DNA from: Polynucleobacter necessarius
Lineage (GTDB): Bacteria > Pseudomonadota > Gammaproteobacteria > Burkholderiales > Burkholderiaceae
NCBI RefSeq assembly: GCF_900095215.1
Contig: NZ_LT606949.1
Location: 1,088,689-1,152,688 of the forward strand
Direction: 5' to 3'
DNA length: 64,000 bases
A program made the translations under genes and the position numbers. The first letter of the stretch is position 1. The number at the start of each line of letters is the position of its first letter. This document shows, piece by piece, positions 9,114 to 18,776 of this stretch. Below the pieces are notes generated by a model, which was not told where the DNA came from, did not search any database, and worked only from the letters and a program-made list of their open reading frames with translations.

Positions 9114-10516
9114 GTAATAGCATGATTTTTTCTAAAGAAACTAAACACGAGTCGAAAGCCTCAAAGAGTACTGGAAATGAATTCCAGAATTTCGCCCTAG
9201 CGGCATCACTCCTTAAAAATATTGCTGAGCTGGGTTTTACCCAAGCCACTTCCGTGCAAGCTCAGGTTATTCCTGCAGCCTTAGCAGGTGGTGACTTATT
9301 GGTTAGCAGCCAAACCGGTAGCGGAAAAACCGCAGCCTTTTTATTGCCTTTGATTAATCAGCTCATCGAAGACAACCCGAACAGCTCACCTGTTCCAGGT
9401 CGCGCACAACCCAAAGTGTTGGTGCTCTGCCCTACTCGTGAATTGGCTCAACAGGTTGCCGCCGATGCAGTGAACTTAGTTCGCGGCATGAAAGGTATTC
9501 GTATCGCAACCGTTATGGGTGGCATGCCTTATGGCAAGCAAATTCAAGCGTTAAAAGGTGCATTGTTAGTTGTTGCAACTCCAGGTCGTTTACTCGACTT
9601 ATGCGACAGCAAAGCCATTCGCTTAGACGACGTCAAACAACTCGTTATCGATGAAGCTGATCGCATGCTTGACATGGGATTTGCCGACGACCTCGAGGCA
9701 ATTGATAAACGCTGCGCAGGCCTCAACCAAACTTTGATGTTCTCTGCTACTTTCGCGCCAAAGATTATGTCTTTAGCAAATGAGTTGACCACAGATGCCA
9801 AGCGTATTGAACTTGCTCACGCAGGTGAAAAGCACGCCAACATTGAACAGAAGTTGCATTGGGCTGACAGCACGTCACATAAGCACAAGTTACTTGAGCA
9901 TATTTTGGACGCTGCCGACCTAGATCAAGCGGTCGTGTTTGCGAGCACTCAAATTGAGAGCGAAAAAATTGCTGACACATTGCGTGCTAACGGCTATGAA
10001 GCAACCGCCCTTCACGGCGCAATGCCTCAAGCGGTGCGTATGCGTCGCCTTGAGTCGTTACGTAAAGGTCACACCAAGATTTTGGTTGCGACAGACGTAG
10101 CAGCTCGCGGTATTGATGTGCCACGCATTAGTCACGTAATCAACTTTGGTTTGCCAATGAAACCGGAAGACTATACACACCGCATCGGTCGTACCGGTCG
10201 TGCGGGTCGCAACGGCGTTGCTATCACTTTGGTTGAACATCGTGATCGCGCGAAGATTCGTAATATCGAACGCTTCACACAGCAAGATATCGTCGCTTCA
10301 GTCATTGCTGGTCTTGAGCCACAGGCCAAGCCAAGCTCTGGCGGTGGCGGTGGTCGTCCTGGCGGTGGTCGTCCTGGCGGTGGTCGTCCTGGTGGTGGTC
10401 GCTCTGGCGGTGGTGGTGGTCGCTCTGGCGACTCACGTCCAGCACGCCCAGCAGGTGGCCCACGTTTTGCGAAGCCTAAGTCTGGCGGTCAGCGTCGCAA
10501 CTTTAGCGGCAACTGA
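9110..10516 (+). CDS. rhlE: DEAD-box RNA helicase, RhlE type, with RGG-like tail
   Basis: ATP-dependent RNA helicase for ribosome assembly or RNA turnover. Motifs occur in order: Q-motif region GFTQATSVQ at about 42-50, Walker A SQTGSGKT at 67-74, PTRELAQQ, TPGR, DEAD at 181-184, SAT in MFSATFAP, then the second RecA domain with VFASTQIESEK, ATDVAARGIDVP and HRIGRTGRAGR. From about residue 409 the tail is glycine-arginine rich with repeated GGGRPGGGR units and ends in SGGQRRNFSGN; such basic tails bind RNA nonspecifically. Two starts are possible, the ATG at 9110 or the ATG at 9122; the latter is better spaced from AGGGG. The tail length may vary because its coding repeats are tandem. Intact. 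Confidence 0.92.
   Translation: MCNSMIFSKETKHESKASKSTGNEFQNFALAASLLKNIAELGFTQATSVQAQVIPAALAGGDLLVSSQTGSGKTAAFLLPLINQLIEDNPNSSPVPGRAQPKVLVLCPTRELAQQVAADAVNLVRGMKGIRIATVMGGMPYGKQIQALKGALLVVATPGRLLDLCDSKAIRLDDVKQLVIDEADRMLDMGFADDLEAIDKRCAGLNQTLMFSATFAPKIMSLANELTTDAKRIELAHAGEKHANIEQKLHWADSTSHKHKLLEHILDAADLDQAVVFASTQIESEKIADTLRANGYEATALHGAMPQAVRMRRLESLRKGHTKILVATDVAARGIDVPRISHVINFGLPMKPEDYTHRIGRTGRAGRNGVAITLVEHRDRAKIRNIERFTQQDIVASVIAGLEPQAKPSSGGGGGRPGGGRPGGGRPGGGRSGGGGGRSGDSRPARPAGGPRFAKPKSGGQRRNFSGN
10351..10410 (+). repeat. Four tandem 15-bp units coding the Gly-Arg-Pro-Gly-Gly tail
   Basis: Units begin at 10351, 10366, 10381 and 10396. The first two are identical, the third differs at one base and the fourth at a few, changing Pro to Ser. 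Each unit adds five residues to the helicase tail, so slippage changes tail length without breaking the frame. Confidence 0.85.
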
Positions 10517-10518
10517 AA

Positions 10519-11092
10519 ATGATTCACCGTAATCGTCTCCGTTCTGCATGGAATCGAGTCGGTTCCGGTGAAATCCATCGGGCGCCACGCGAGTGGCAAC
10601 CCTGGCTAAGCGATACCGGATCTCTCACCAAAAAAAATTGAGAAGGCAATTGGGCAAAAACTAGAAGTTCAGGTTTTGCGTGACTGCCCTCAAGCACTCA
10701 ATAGCGACGAAAGTCGCTATTTTCATTTGCAGCTCAGACGCTGCAGAGTGCGCGAAGTATTGCTCTGTTCCAACGGAGTTCCTTTAGTGATGGCGCATAG
10801 CGTCATTCCCACCCTGAGTTCTAGCGGCAGCAATCATGCCATTTTGCACCTAGGCACTAAGCCGCTAGGTGCAGTGCTGTTTAGCAAAAAACGTAAACAC
10901 TCTAAAGCCAAACCTCCGCGCGACATTGCTCGATTAGATAAAAGTAGTGAGTGATGGAAAAAATGCGCTAAGCACTTTCCTGGTCTGAGCTCGCCATTAT
11001 GGGCGCGACGCACCCTCTATCGTTTAAAGGGTCGCCCTATCTTGGTCAATGAAATTTTCTTACCCACCTTATTGAAGGCTGCGCAGTTTTAG
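10519..11092 (+). pseudogene. ubiC: Chorismate--pyruvate lyase (UbiC), frameshifted and interrupted
   Basis: Would make 4-hydroxybenzoate from chorismate for ubiquinone. Reading MIHRNRLRSAWNRVG from the ATG at 10519-10521, the frame breaks at a run of eight A (10630-10637), where seven would continue into KKIEKAIGQKLEVQVLRDC. The following frame carries REVLLCSNGVPLVMAHSVIP and LGTKPLGAVLF, both typical of UbiC, and then meets an in-frame TGA at 10952-10954. Past it LSSPLWARRTLYRLKGRPIL and the natural end LPTLLKAAQF are still readable to the TAG at 11090-11092. Two lesions make a working enzyme unlikely. It starts two bases after the helicase stop codon, so it was probably co-transcribed with it. 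Confidence 0.85.
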
Positions 11093-11108
11093 CTATTCGC
11101 TTTTACTT

Positions 11109-11933
11109 TTAGATTGTTAGCCAAGCTAACGTTGATTTGATCAAGGCCTCATCACCAGGTTCGCTAGTTAAGACCTCTCCAAAGCCAATTAACTCCGCTG
11201 CATCGGTGATATTGTGATGTGAACACAGCGCACTGGCGCCATTAAGGTTTTGGATGAATTGGTCTTTCATAACCTCACCAAGATAACGCACAGCCTCAGA
11301 AGAGGTAAGCAACCAAAGTGATTTACTCAAATCCATCTCGCGAATTGCAAGCCATGCAGGATTATCAATATCCAAAGGCACGCGACTATAGCTTGAAATA
11401 GCCTCCACAGTGGCGCCAGCTGTTTTTAATGTATCAGCCAACCAGTCGCGACCGCCATCACCTTTGAAGATCGCCACTTTTTTATCCCGCCAATTCCATC
11501 GCAGGGATTGGAGTTCCTGCCATAAACCCTCGGAATCCCAATGTTCATTGTTCCCTGGAACGATGATCGACGTCGGATTTTTCTCTGAACCTATGCCATG
11601 CTTCTTCAGAGCCAGGTAACTACTACCCCCCATCACACCAATGGGAATAATCTTTTTGGAAAAATCTTGCCAATCCCGCTCTAGCAAACGCATCACACTT
11701 TCAATCGCATTTGGACTTACAAAAATAGTGAGATCGGCATCACTCAATACAGTGGCGATATGGTCAGCCAAATGCTCATCAGATTTGGGGACAATGGTCA
11801 GCAATGGAAGGGAAAGGATTTCTGGAAGGCTGCGCTTTGCGACTCCATTTGCTTCAATTGCCCTAGTAAGCACCTCGACCAACTGACGAGCCTGTCCACT
11901 CGGTCTTGTAACAATGATGGTTTTCGTGCTCAT
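11109..11933 (-). CDS. hemD: Uroporphyrinogen-III synthase
   Basis: Closes and rearranges hydroxymethylbilane to uroporphyrinogen III in haem synthesis. The 274-residue product begins STKTIIVTRPSGQARQLVEVL, contains DLTIFVSPNAIESVMRLL, and in the second half AIFKGDGGRDWLADTLKTAGATVEA, matching the two-domain HemD fold. The C-terminal half has LWLLTSSEAVRYLGE. HemD diverges strongly between species, so the call rests on these motifs and on its position directly after hemC on the same strand (24-base gap). The start ATG is at 11931-11933. Intact. Confidence 0.9.
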   Translation of the reverse strand: MSTKTIIVTRPSGQARQLVEVLTRAIEANGVAKRSLPEILSLPLLTIVPKSDEHLADHIATVLSDADLTIFVSPNAIESVMRLLERDWQDFSKKIIPIGVMGGSSYLALKKHGIGSEKNPTSIIVPGNNEHWDSEGLWQELQSLRWNWRDKKVAIFKGDGGRDWLADTLKTAGATVEAISSYSRVPLDIDNPAWLAIREMDLSKSLWLLTSSEAVRYLGEVMKDQFIQNLNGASALCSHHNITDAAELIGFGEVLTSEPGDEALIKSTLAWLTI

Positions 11934-11957
11934 GCCAATGGCGACTTTGTGCTTGAA

Positions 11958-12923
11958 TTATTGAGGTAAAGCAGGGATTAAATCAGCCGCGCCCTGTGAC
12001 AGCAAGTCCTTTGCAACCGCAAGCCCCAGAGCCTCGGCGTCTTCAACCGACTTCACTTGAGCGCTTCCCTTAGCCAAACAAATTGCTTTGCCATCCGTAC
12101 TCGCCACAAAGGAGCGAATCTGCATTTGATTTTGATCCCATACCGCATGCGCAGCTAAGGGCACTTCACAGGAGCCGCTCAGCTGACGCGACACCATACG
12201 CTCGGCAGAAACCGCAAATAAGGTAGGCCAGTCATTTAATGGAGCCAACCATTGTTTGACGTTGGGATGCTTTCTTAAAGTTTCGATACCCAAAGCGCCT
12301 TGACCTGCCGCAGGAGTGTAAGGATCATAGGGTAAGAACGCGCGTATGCGTGACTCTAGACCCAACCGCTTTAAACCAGCAGCCGCCAAAATAATCGCCT
12401 GATACTCGCCACGATCCAGCTTACCCATCCGCGTATCTAAATTGCCACGCAATGGCTGAATGACTAAATGAGGAAATGTCGCGCGCAACACCGACTCACG
12501 GCGCAAGCTCGACGTACCTACAATCGCACCGTGCGGAAGATCTTCAAGGCTGGCAAAGTCATTCGAAACAAATGCATCTCTTGCATCCTCTCTAGCCATC
12601 ACACAAGCAAGGTCAAATCCTTCAGGCATGACCATCGGTACATCTTTTAAAGAATGGACCGCTAAATCAGCCTTTCCATCTTCTAGGGCTGTTTCGAGCT
12701 CTTTTACAAAAAGACCCTTTCCACCCACTTTTGAGAGGGCTTTATCTAATATTTGATCTCCTCGGGTGGTCATCCCCAAGATCTGCACATCACAGTCGGG
12801 ATAGAGCTTTTTAAGGCAATCTCGGACGTGCTCCGCCTGCCACATGGCTAAACGACTTTCGCGGGAGGCAATTACGAGGCGCTTTGGAGCGGCAAAGGGG
12901 GTGGAATTCTGAGTTTGGGACAT
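11958..12923 (-). CDS. hemC: Hydroxymethylbilane synthase (porphobilinogen deaminase)
   Basis: Polymerises four porphobilinogens in haem synthesis. The 321-residue product has [59 protein letters not shown] and [20 protein letters not shown]. The dipyrromethane cofactor Cys is in SGSCEVP at about residue 252. I chose the ATG at 12921-12923 (MSQTQN); the frame is open further upstream but would run into the argH start. It heads a hemC-hemD pair and is divergent from argH, with 43 bases between starts holding both promoters. Intact. Confidence 0.95.
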   Translation of the reverse strand: MSQTQNSTPFAAPKRLVIASRESRLAMWQAEHVRDCLKKLYPDCDVQILGMTTRGDQILDKALSKVGGKGLFVKELETALEDGKADLAVHSLKDVPMVMPEGFDLACVMAREDARDAFVSNDFASLEDLPHGAIVGTSSLRRESVLRATFPHLVIQPLRGNLDTRMGKLDRGEYQAIILAAAGLKRLGLESRIRAFLPYDPYTPAAGQGALGIETLRKHPNVKQWLAPLNDWPTLFAVSAERMVSRQLSGSCEVPLAAHAVWDQNQMQIRSFVASTDGKAICLAKGSAQVKSVEDAEALGLAVAKDLLSQGAADLIPALPQ

Positions 12924-12966
12924 AACATTTAAAATAATCAAAGACCTACACCAATATACTGCGTTT

Positions 12967-14385
12967 ATGAGCTCATCAAATAATTCCTTAGCCAACAAAG
13001 CCCAAGCTTGGTCGGCCCGTTTTGCCGAACCTGTCGACGAACTGGTTCAGCGTTATACCGCCTCTATTGGCTTTGATCAACGCTTTGCGATGGTCGATAT
13101 TGCCGGCTCCCTGGCTCACGCTGAAATGTTGGCTGCCCAAAAAATCATTAGCACCCAAGATTTAGCGGACATTCAAAATGGAATGGCTCAAATTAAGAGC
13201 GAAATCGAGTCCGGTCAATTTCATTGGCAGCTTGCGCTTGAAGACGTTCATCTCAATATTGAGGCACGCTTAACTGCATTAGTTGGCGATGCTGGCAAAC
13301 GTTTGCATACTGGTCGCTCACGCAACGATCAAGTCGCTACTGATTTGCGTCTATGGTTGCGTGGTAGCGTGGATGATATTGCCGTCACACTGAAATCCTT
13401 GCGCACGGCCCTATTGGATCTCGCTGAAAAACAGGCATCCACCATCATGCCGGGTCACACCCATCTGCAAGTAGCGCAGCCGATCACCTTTGGTCACCAC
13501 TTGATGGCCTATTACGAGATGTTTAGCCGCGATGCAAGTCGCTTAGCGGATTTACGCACTCGCTTTAACCGCTTACCCCTAGGCGCTGCGGCCTTAGCAG
13601 GCACCACTTACCCTATTGATCGCGAGCAAGTTGCTAAGACGCTTGGTTTTGATGGCATCTGCAATAACTCCTTAGATGCCGTATCTGATCGTGACTTTGC
13701 CATTGAGTTCTGCGCCTTTGCCTCTATTTTGATGATGCATATCTCCCGCTTGTCTGAGGAACTCATCCTATGGCTGAGCCCTCGCTTTGGCTTTATTGAG
13801 TTGCCTGATCGCTTTTGCACTGGTAGCTCAATCATGCCGCAGAAAAAGAATCCAGACGTACCAGAATTAGCTAGAGGTAAGACCGGTCGTGTTTATGGCG
13901 CTCTGATCTCTTTGCTGACTTTGATGAAAGGTCAACCACTCGGCTATAACAAAGATAATCAAGAAGATAAAGAACCATTATTTGACGCGGTAGATACCGT
14001 GCAATATACCTTACGCATTTTTGCCGACATGATTCCCCACATTGAAGTCAAAGCGGAAGTGATGAAGAAAGCTGCGGAAGAAGGTTTTGCAACCGCAACC
14101 GACTTGGCTGACTACTTGGCTAAAAAAGGATTAGCTTTCCGCGATGCTCATGAAGCTGTGGCTCATGCCGTAAAAGCTTGTGTTGGCAGAAACTGCATGC
14201 TGACCGATCTCAGTCTCTCTGAGCTGCGTTTTGCTTGTGGTCTTGATAGCCGTCCTGAGCTCATTAGCGACGATGTGTTTGCCGTGCTCACGGTAGATGG
14301 TTCAGTGCAGTCACGTCAACATGCTGGTGGCACCGCCCCTGCTCAAGTACTTGTCGCCATTAAACGGGGTCGCGCAGATCTCTAA
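12967..14385 (+). CDS. argH: Argininosuccinate lyase
   Basis: Last step of arginine synthesis, argininosuccinate to arginine and fumarate. The 472-residue product shows the superfamily signature [15 protein letters not shown] starting near residue 286, with the catalytic serine, plus [17 protein letters not shown] and [17 protein letters not shown]. Length and motifs are normal. The N-terminus is [19 protein letters not shown]. It is divergent from hemC, and dctQ starts five bases after its stop codon, so the three downstream genes may be co-transcribed. Intact. Confidence 0.96.
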   Translation: MSSSNNSLANKAQAWSARFAEPVDELVQRYTASIGFDQRFAMVDIAGSLAHAEMLAAQKIISTQDLADIQNGMAQIKSEIESGQFHWQLALEDVHLNIEARLTALVGDAGKRLHTGRSRNDQVATDLRLWLRGSVDDIAVTLKSLRTALLDLAEKQASTIMPGHTHLQVAQPITFGHHLMAYYEMFSRDASRLADLRTRFNRLPLGAAALAGTTYPIDREQVAKTLGFDGICNNSLDAVSDRDFAIEFCAFASILMMHISRLSEELILWLSPRFGFIELPDRFCTGSSIMPQKKNPDVPELARGKTGRVYGALISLLTLMKGQPLGYNKDNQEDKEPLFDAVDTVQYTLRIFADMIPHIEVKAEVMKKAAEEGFATATDLADYLAKKGLAFRDAHEAVAHAVKACVGRNCMLTDLSLSELRFACGLDSRPELISDDVFAVLTVDGSVQSRQHAGGTAPAQVLVAIKRGRADL

Positions 14386-14390
14386 AACAC

Positions 14391-14942
14391 ATGCGGTTTT
14401 GGCTCACACTCTCCACAGGCATTGATCGTATAAACGCGTTTTTAGGCAAGGCAGCCAGCATTCTGATTTTGCTGTCATGCGCCGTATCCGCGATCAATGC
14501 TCTTCTTCGTTATGGATTGGATATCAGCAATAACTGGCCTCTAGAGCTGCAGTGGTATCTCTTTGCTGCAGCCGTCATGTTGGGTGCCTCTTACACCCTA
14601 AAACGCAATGAGCATGTCCGTGTGGACTTAATTTATTCCCACCTCTCGGATCGCGGACGCTTGTGGGTTGATTTATTTGGCTTGATTTTCTTTTTAATGC
14701 CTGCCTGCATCTTATTTTCCTGGCTCTCGTGGACCACACTCTTTTATCCCTCTTGGCTAGTGATGGAGCACTCATTGAACTCTGGGGGATTGGCGCGCTA
14801 TCCAATTAAATTTGTCGTGCCGTTTGGATTCTTCATGCTAAGCCTGCAGGGCCTCTCGGAAATCATTAAACGGATTTGCGCCCTTCAAGGGAAAATCGCC
14901 TTACCCGCCGAAGACCTTCATTACGAAAAGCCAATGCAATGA
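14391..14942 (+). CDS. dctQ: TRAP transporter small membrane subunit (DctQ family)
   Basis: Four-helix small subunit of a tripartite ATP-independent periplasmic transporter. The 183-residue product has hydrophobic segments near residues 20-40, 50-70, 95-115 and 135-155, with ISNNWPLELQWYLFAAAVMLGASYTLKRNEHVRVDL matching the DctQ signature. It overlaps the large-subunit gene by four bases (ATGA), implying translational coupling. No DctP-type binding protein gene is adjacent, so the substrate is unknown. Intact. Confidence 0.85.
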   Translation: MRFWLTLSTGIDRINAFLGKAASILILLSCAVSAINALLRYGLDISNNWPLELQWYLFAAAVMLGASYTLKRNEHVRVDLIYSHLSDRGRLWVDLFGLIFFLMPACILFSWLSWTTLFYPSWLVMEHSLNSGGLARYPIKFVVPFGFFMLSLQGLSEIIKRICALQGKIALPAEDLHYEKPMQ

Positions 14943-16468
14943 TTCCATTGGAGTGGATGCCGCCTTTAATGTTTGCTGGACTAATCGTCTTTATGCTGAT
15001 CGGCTTTCCGGTTGCTTTCTCACTAATGGCGGCTGGTTTATTTTTCTCCTTGATCGCGATGAGCGAGGGATTTTTTGGAGTCGCTTTTTTACACGCTATT
15101 CCTCAGCGCATCTTTGGTAGCGTGCTTGCAAACGATCTACTGCTAGCCATCCCCTTCTTTACCTTCATGGGCGCAATCCTAGAGCGCTGCGGTCTTGCGG
15201 AGGAAATGCTGGACTCGATGGGGCAGTTGTTTGGACGGGTACGTGGGGGCCTGGGTTATTCCGTCATCATCGTCGGGTTTATCTTGGGCGCTATTACTGG
15301 CACGGTAGCCGCTCAGGTGATCGCTATGGCGATGATCTCATTACCAGTGATGATGCATTACGGCTACAACATGCGCTACGCTACGGGCGTTTTGGCAGCC
15401 TCTGGAACGATTACCCAATTAGTACCTCCATCGCTGGTGTTGATTGTCTTGGCCGATCAACTCAAAACTCAGAGCGGTAGTGCCGATGTAGGCAGCATGT
15501 ATCTGGGTGCTTGGGGTCCATCGCTTTTGCAGATCGCCCTCTTTGCACTCTATACATTCTTTTTAAGCCGCGTCCGCCCAGACTATTTACCGCCGGTTCC
15601 AGAGAGCGATCTAACCCTGAGAGGCTGGGTACTTTGGAAGAAGTGCTTAATGGGAATCATCCCTTCAGCAGCGCTGATTTTCTTGGTCCTTTGCACGATT
15701 ATGACTGGTATTGCAACCCCTACTGAATCTGGAGCCATGGGGGCAATGGGCGCCTTGCTGCTCGCCTGGCTGCGCCGCTACAGCATTCCTAATTTAAAAG
15801 GGTTAATCCAGGAAGCCTATCAAAACACTATGGGTATTACTGCCATGGTGGTCTTTATCCTCATTGGCTCAACTTGCTTCTCGGTCGTGTTTCAAGGGGT
15901 GGATGGCGGGTTCTGTGTTGAAGAGCTGTTCTCTAATTTACCTGGTGGCTGGATTGGCTTTCTGACCGTCGTGCACTTATTTGTTTTCTTCTTGGCCTTC
16001 TTCTTGGACTTCTTTGAAATTGCATTCATTGTGGTGCCAATGCTGGCGCCAGTAGCAGTGAAACTGCTATCGCCCGTATTGCTCGACTCCATGAATGGCA
16101 ATCCCCAGGCAGCAGCTAGCGCTGCTCTGGTTTGGTTTGGGGTAATGCTTTGTGTAAATATGCAAACCTCTTTTATGCATCCACCATTTGGCTTTGCTCT
16201 TTTCTACCTTAGAGGTGTCGCACCTAAAGAGGTAAAGAGTAGCGATATTTACTGGGGCGCCCTACCTTGGGTGGGCTTGCAGTTGGTCATGGTTGTGCTA
16301 GTAATGGCCTTCCCCGCTCTGGTAACCACCCTCTTAGATAAGCCTGCGGCGGTTATACAAAGTCAGGATTTCAATTTCACAGACGGCGAGGACAAGACCG
16401 ATGCATCGTCAAACAACGTGGATGAAGATGCTCCGGTGACGTTTCAGCTAGATAAGCCTATCAAATAA
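14939..16468 (+). CDS. dctM: TRAP transporter large membrane subunit (DctM family)
   Basis: Main permease of the same TRAP system. From the ATG at 14939 the product is 509 residues with about a dozen hydrophobic helices. Typical blocks are VLANDLLLAIPFFTFMGAILER, GAITGTVAAQVIAMAMISLPVMM, a TPTESGAMGA motif, and LDFFEIAFIVVPMLAPV. The C-terminus carries an extra acidic, hydrophilic tail after residue 465. This start overlaps the DctQ stop; a longer frame from 14876 is open but lies inside dctQ. A terminator hairpin follows directly. Intact. Confidence 0.88.
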   Translation: MIPLEWMPPLMFAGLIVFMLIGFPVAFSLMAAGLFFSLIAMSEGFFGVAFLHAIPQRIFGSVLANDLLLAIPFFTFMGAILERCGLAEEMLDSMGQLFGRVRGGLGYSVIIVGFILGAITGTVAAQVIAMAMISLPVMMHYGYNMRYATGVLAASGTITQLVPPSLVLIVLADQLKTQSGSADVGSMYLGAWGPSLLQIALFALYTFFLSRVRPDYLPPVPESDLTLRGWVLWKKCLMGIIPSAALIFLVLCTIMTGIATPTESGAMGAMGALLLAWLRRYSIPNLKGLIQEAYQNTMGITAMVVFILIGSTCFSVVFQGVDGGFCVEELFSNLPGGWIGFLTVVHLFVFFLAFFLDFFEIAFIVVPMLAPVAVKLLSPVLLDSMNGNPQAAASAALVWFGVMLCVNMQTSFMHPPFGFALFYLRGVAPKEVKSSDIYWGALPWVGLQLVMVVLVMAFPALVTTLLDKPAAVIQSQDFNFTDGEDKTDASSNNVDEDAPVTFQLDKPIK

Positions 16469-16494
16469 AAATGCCCCGCAAGCAGGGCATTTTT
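16467..16494. terminator. Bidirectional intrinsic terminator
   Basis: AAAATGCCC pairs with GGGCATTTT around an eight-base loop, with an A-run on one side and a T-run on the other. It sits between the convergent dctM and decarboxylase genes and can end transcription from both strands. Confidence 0.85.
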
Positions 16495-16508
16495 CAAAAC
16501 ATTTCAGA

Positions 16509-18776
16509 TTACAGCTGGCAATCCCGCTCTTGTCTTACACAGTCAACGTAGTACTCGCTTTTACCATCAATACTAGTTTTCACTAGTCCATGAATGTCTG
16601 TTTCAAATCCTGAGAATTTCTCATTGAAGTCACGTGCGAAGTAAAGGTAATCCACAATGCGCTTGTTAAAACGCTCGCCAGAAATGAGTAGCGGAATGCC
16701 AGGAGGATATGGCGTAACCAACATTGCGGTCACTCGCCCGTCCAATTGATCGAGCGGCACACGATCTACCTGCTTGTGCGCCATCTTCGCCCAAGCTTCG
16801 GAAGGCATCATGGCTGGCTCCATATCCGAGGTATACATCTCAGTAGTCATACGCGCTATATCACGGCCCTTATAAAACTCATGAATTTGTTGGCAGATAT
16901 CTTTTAAACCAACGCGCTCATAGCGTGGATGCTTCGCCACGAACTCAGGCAACACTTTCCACAAAGGCGCATTCTTATCAAAGTGGTCTTTAAATTGCTG
17001 TAACTCCGTTACCAAGGTATTCCAACGACCCTTAGTAATGCCGATAGTGAACATGATGAAGAAAGAGTACAAGCCGCACTTCTCTACGATCACGCCACGC
17101 TCAGCAAGGTACTTGGTAACAATGCTGGCGGGAATACCCATAGATCCAAAGTTACCTTCAATGTCCAAGCCTGGTGTGACAACCGTAGCCTTAATTGGGT
17201 CGAGCATATTGAAGTCTTTGGCCAGCTTGCCAAAGTCATGCCAAGCCGCGGATGGCTCTAAAACCCAATCCGAACGCTCGCCGATACCTTCTTCAGCCAA
17301 ATGATCGGGACCCCAAACCTTGAACCACCAATCAGCACCAAACTTGTCATCCACTTCCCGCATAGCGCGACGGAAGTCCATCGCTTCAGAAATGGATTCT
17401 TCAACGAGAGTTGTGCCGCCCGGGGATTCCATCATGGCTGCGGAAACGTCGCATGAGGCAATGATGGCGTATTGAGGGCTAGTTGAAGTGTGCATCAAAT
17501 AGGCTTCGTTGAAGCAATCACGATCCAGCTTGGCATCTTCCGCGTCCTGAACCAATACTTGGGAGGCCTGAGATAAACCGGCCAGCAACTTATGAGTAGA
17601 CTGAGTAGCAAACATCAAACTCTTCTTGGTACGCTTTCGGTCAGAGCCAATAGCATGCATATCTTTGTAGAAAGGATGGAAAGCGGCATGTGGCAACCAC
17701 GCCTCATCAAAATGCAAGGAGTCGACTTTGCCATCAAGCATTTCTTTGATCATTTCAACGTTGTACACAATGCCGTCATAAGTACTTTGAGTCAAAGTCA
17801 TGACGCGAGGCACTACATTCTTATCTTTGATGAATGGATTGGCATCAATTTTCTTCTTGATGTTTTTCCACTCGAACTCTTCTTTTGGAATTGGTCCAAT
17901 AATGCCCAAGTGATTACGCGTAGGCATCAAGAAAATAGGAATCGCACCCATCATGGTGATGGAGTGAATGACGGACTTGTGACAATTACGGTCAACCAAT
18001 ACAACGTCACCTGGGGCAACGGTAGAGTGCCACACAATTTTGTTTGAGGTAGAAGTACCGTTGGTCACAAAGAACAAATGGTCGGCATTAAAAATACGAG
18101 CGGCATTACGCTCGCTCTGCAACACTGGACCGGTATGGTCCAAGAGCTGACCCAGCTCTTCTACCGCATTACAGACGTCAGCACGGAGCATATTTTCACC
18201 AAAGAACTGATGAAACATTCGCCCTACCGGGCTCTTGAGGAAAGCAACACCTCCAGAGTGGCCAGGACAATGCCAAGAGTAAGAACCTTCAGAAGCGTAA
18301 TTGGTTAAAGCGCGGAAGAATGGCGGCGCCAACGAATCCAAATACACCTTAGCTTCACGAATGATATGACGCGCTACGAACTCAGGGGTATCTTCATTCA
18401 TATGAATGAAACCATGCAGCTCGCGCAAGATGTCATTTGGCATATGACGCGAGGTACGGGTTTCGCCATACAAGAAGATCGGAATATCTTCATTGCGCTT
18501 GCGCACCTCAGTAATAAAAGCGCGCAAATTATTTAATGCGGGAAGATCGTGACCTTCAGAATCCGATACAAACTCTTCATCATCAATTGAAACGATGAAG
18601 GTGGAAGCACGAGAAGCCTGTTGCGCGAATGAAGTAAGGTCGCCATAGCTGGTTAAACCAATAACCTCCATGCCTTCATTCTCGATAGCTTCAGCGAGGT
18701 CGCGAATACCCGATCCCGAAATATTTTCGGAGCGGAAGTCTTCATCAATAATGATGATTGGAAAACGAAATTTCAT
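16509..18776 (-). CDS. PLP-dependent arginine/lysine/ornithine decarboxylase (AdiA/LdcC-like)
   Basis: Large group-III amino-acid decarboxylase, 755 residues, the usual length. An N-terminal response-regulator-like wing domain (IIIIDEDFRSE) is followed by the PLP domain with VTNGTSTSNKIVWHS, VDRNCHKSVIHS and the PLP lysine in QSTHKLLAGLSQ at about residue 396, then the C-terminal domain with VTPYPPGIPLL. The substrate (arginine, lysine or ornithine) cannot be set from sequence alone; close Burkholderiales homologues are usually annotated as arginine or lysine decarboxylases. It makes a polyamine precursor or serves acid resistance. The 3' end of the KirBac pseudogene overlaps its start by four bases. 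Intact. Confidence 0.9.
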   Translation of the reverse strand: MKFRFPIIIIDEDFRSENISGSGIRDLAEAIENEGMEVIGLTSYGDLTSFAQQASRASTFIVSIDDEEFVSDSEGHDLPALNNLRAFITEVRKRNEDIPIFLYGETRTSRHMPNDILRELHGFIHMNEDTPEFVARHIIREAKVYLDSLAPPFFRALTNYASEGSYSWHCPGHSGGVAFLKSPVGRMFHQFFGENMLRADVCNAVEELGQLLDHTGPVLQSERNAARIFNADHLFFVTNGTSTSNKIVWHSTVAPGDVVLVDRNCHKSVIHSITMMGAIPIFLMPTRNHLGIIGPIPKEEFEWKNIKKKIDANPFIKDKNVVPRVMTLTQSTYDGIVYNVEMIKEMLDGKVDSLHFDEAWLPHAAFHPFYKDMHAIGSDRKRTKKSLMFATQSTHKLLAGLSQASQVLVQDAEDAKLDRDCFNEAYLMHTSTSPQYAIIASCDVSAAMMESPGGTTLVEESISEAMDFRRAMREVDDKFGADWWFKVWGPDHLAEEGIGERSDWVLEPSAAWHDFGKLAKDFNMLDPIKATVVTPGLDIEGNFGSMGIPASIVTKYLAERGVIVEKCGLYSFFIMFTIGITKGRWNTLVTELQQFKDHFDKNAPLWKVLPEFVAKHPRYERVGLKDICQQIHEFYKGRDIARMTTEMYTSDMEPAMMPSEAWAKMAHKQVDRVPLDQLDGRVTAMLVTPYPPGIPLLISGERFNKRIVDYLYFARDFNEKFSGFETDIHGLVKTSIDGKSEYYVDCVRQERDCQL

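Noticed and set aside
10200..10532. 110-codon Val/Ala-rich open frame on the plus strand
   Set aside because: It is the alternative frame of the Gly-Arg repeat in the helicase tail; the low-complexity VVVLAVV pattern comes from the tandem DNA repeat.
17592..18047. 151-codon open frame on the plus strand
   Set aside because: It lies wholly antisense to the intact decarboxylase gene and has no recognisable features; a shadow of coding bias.
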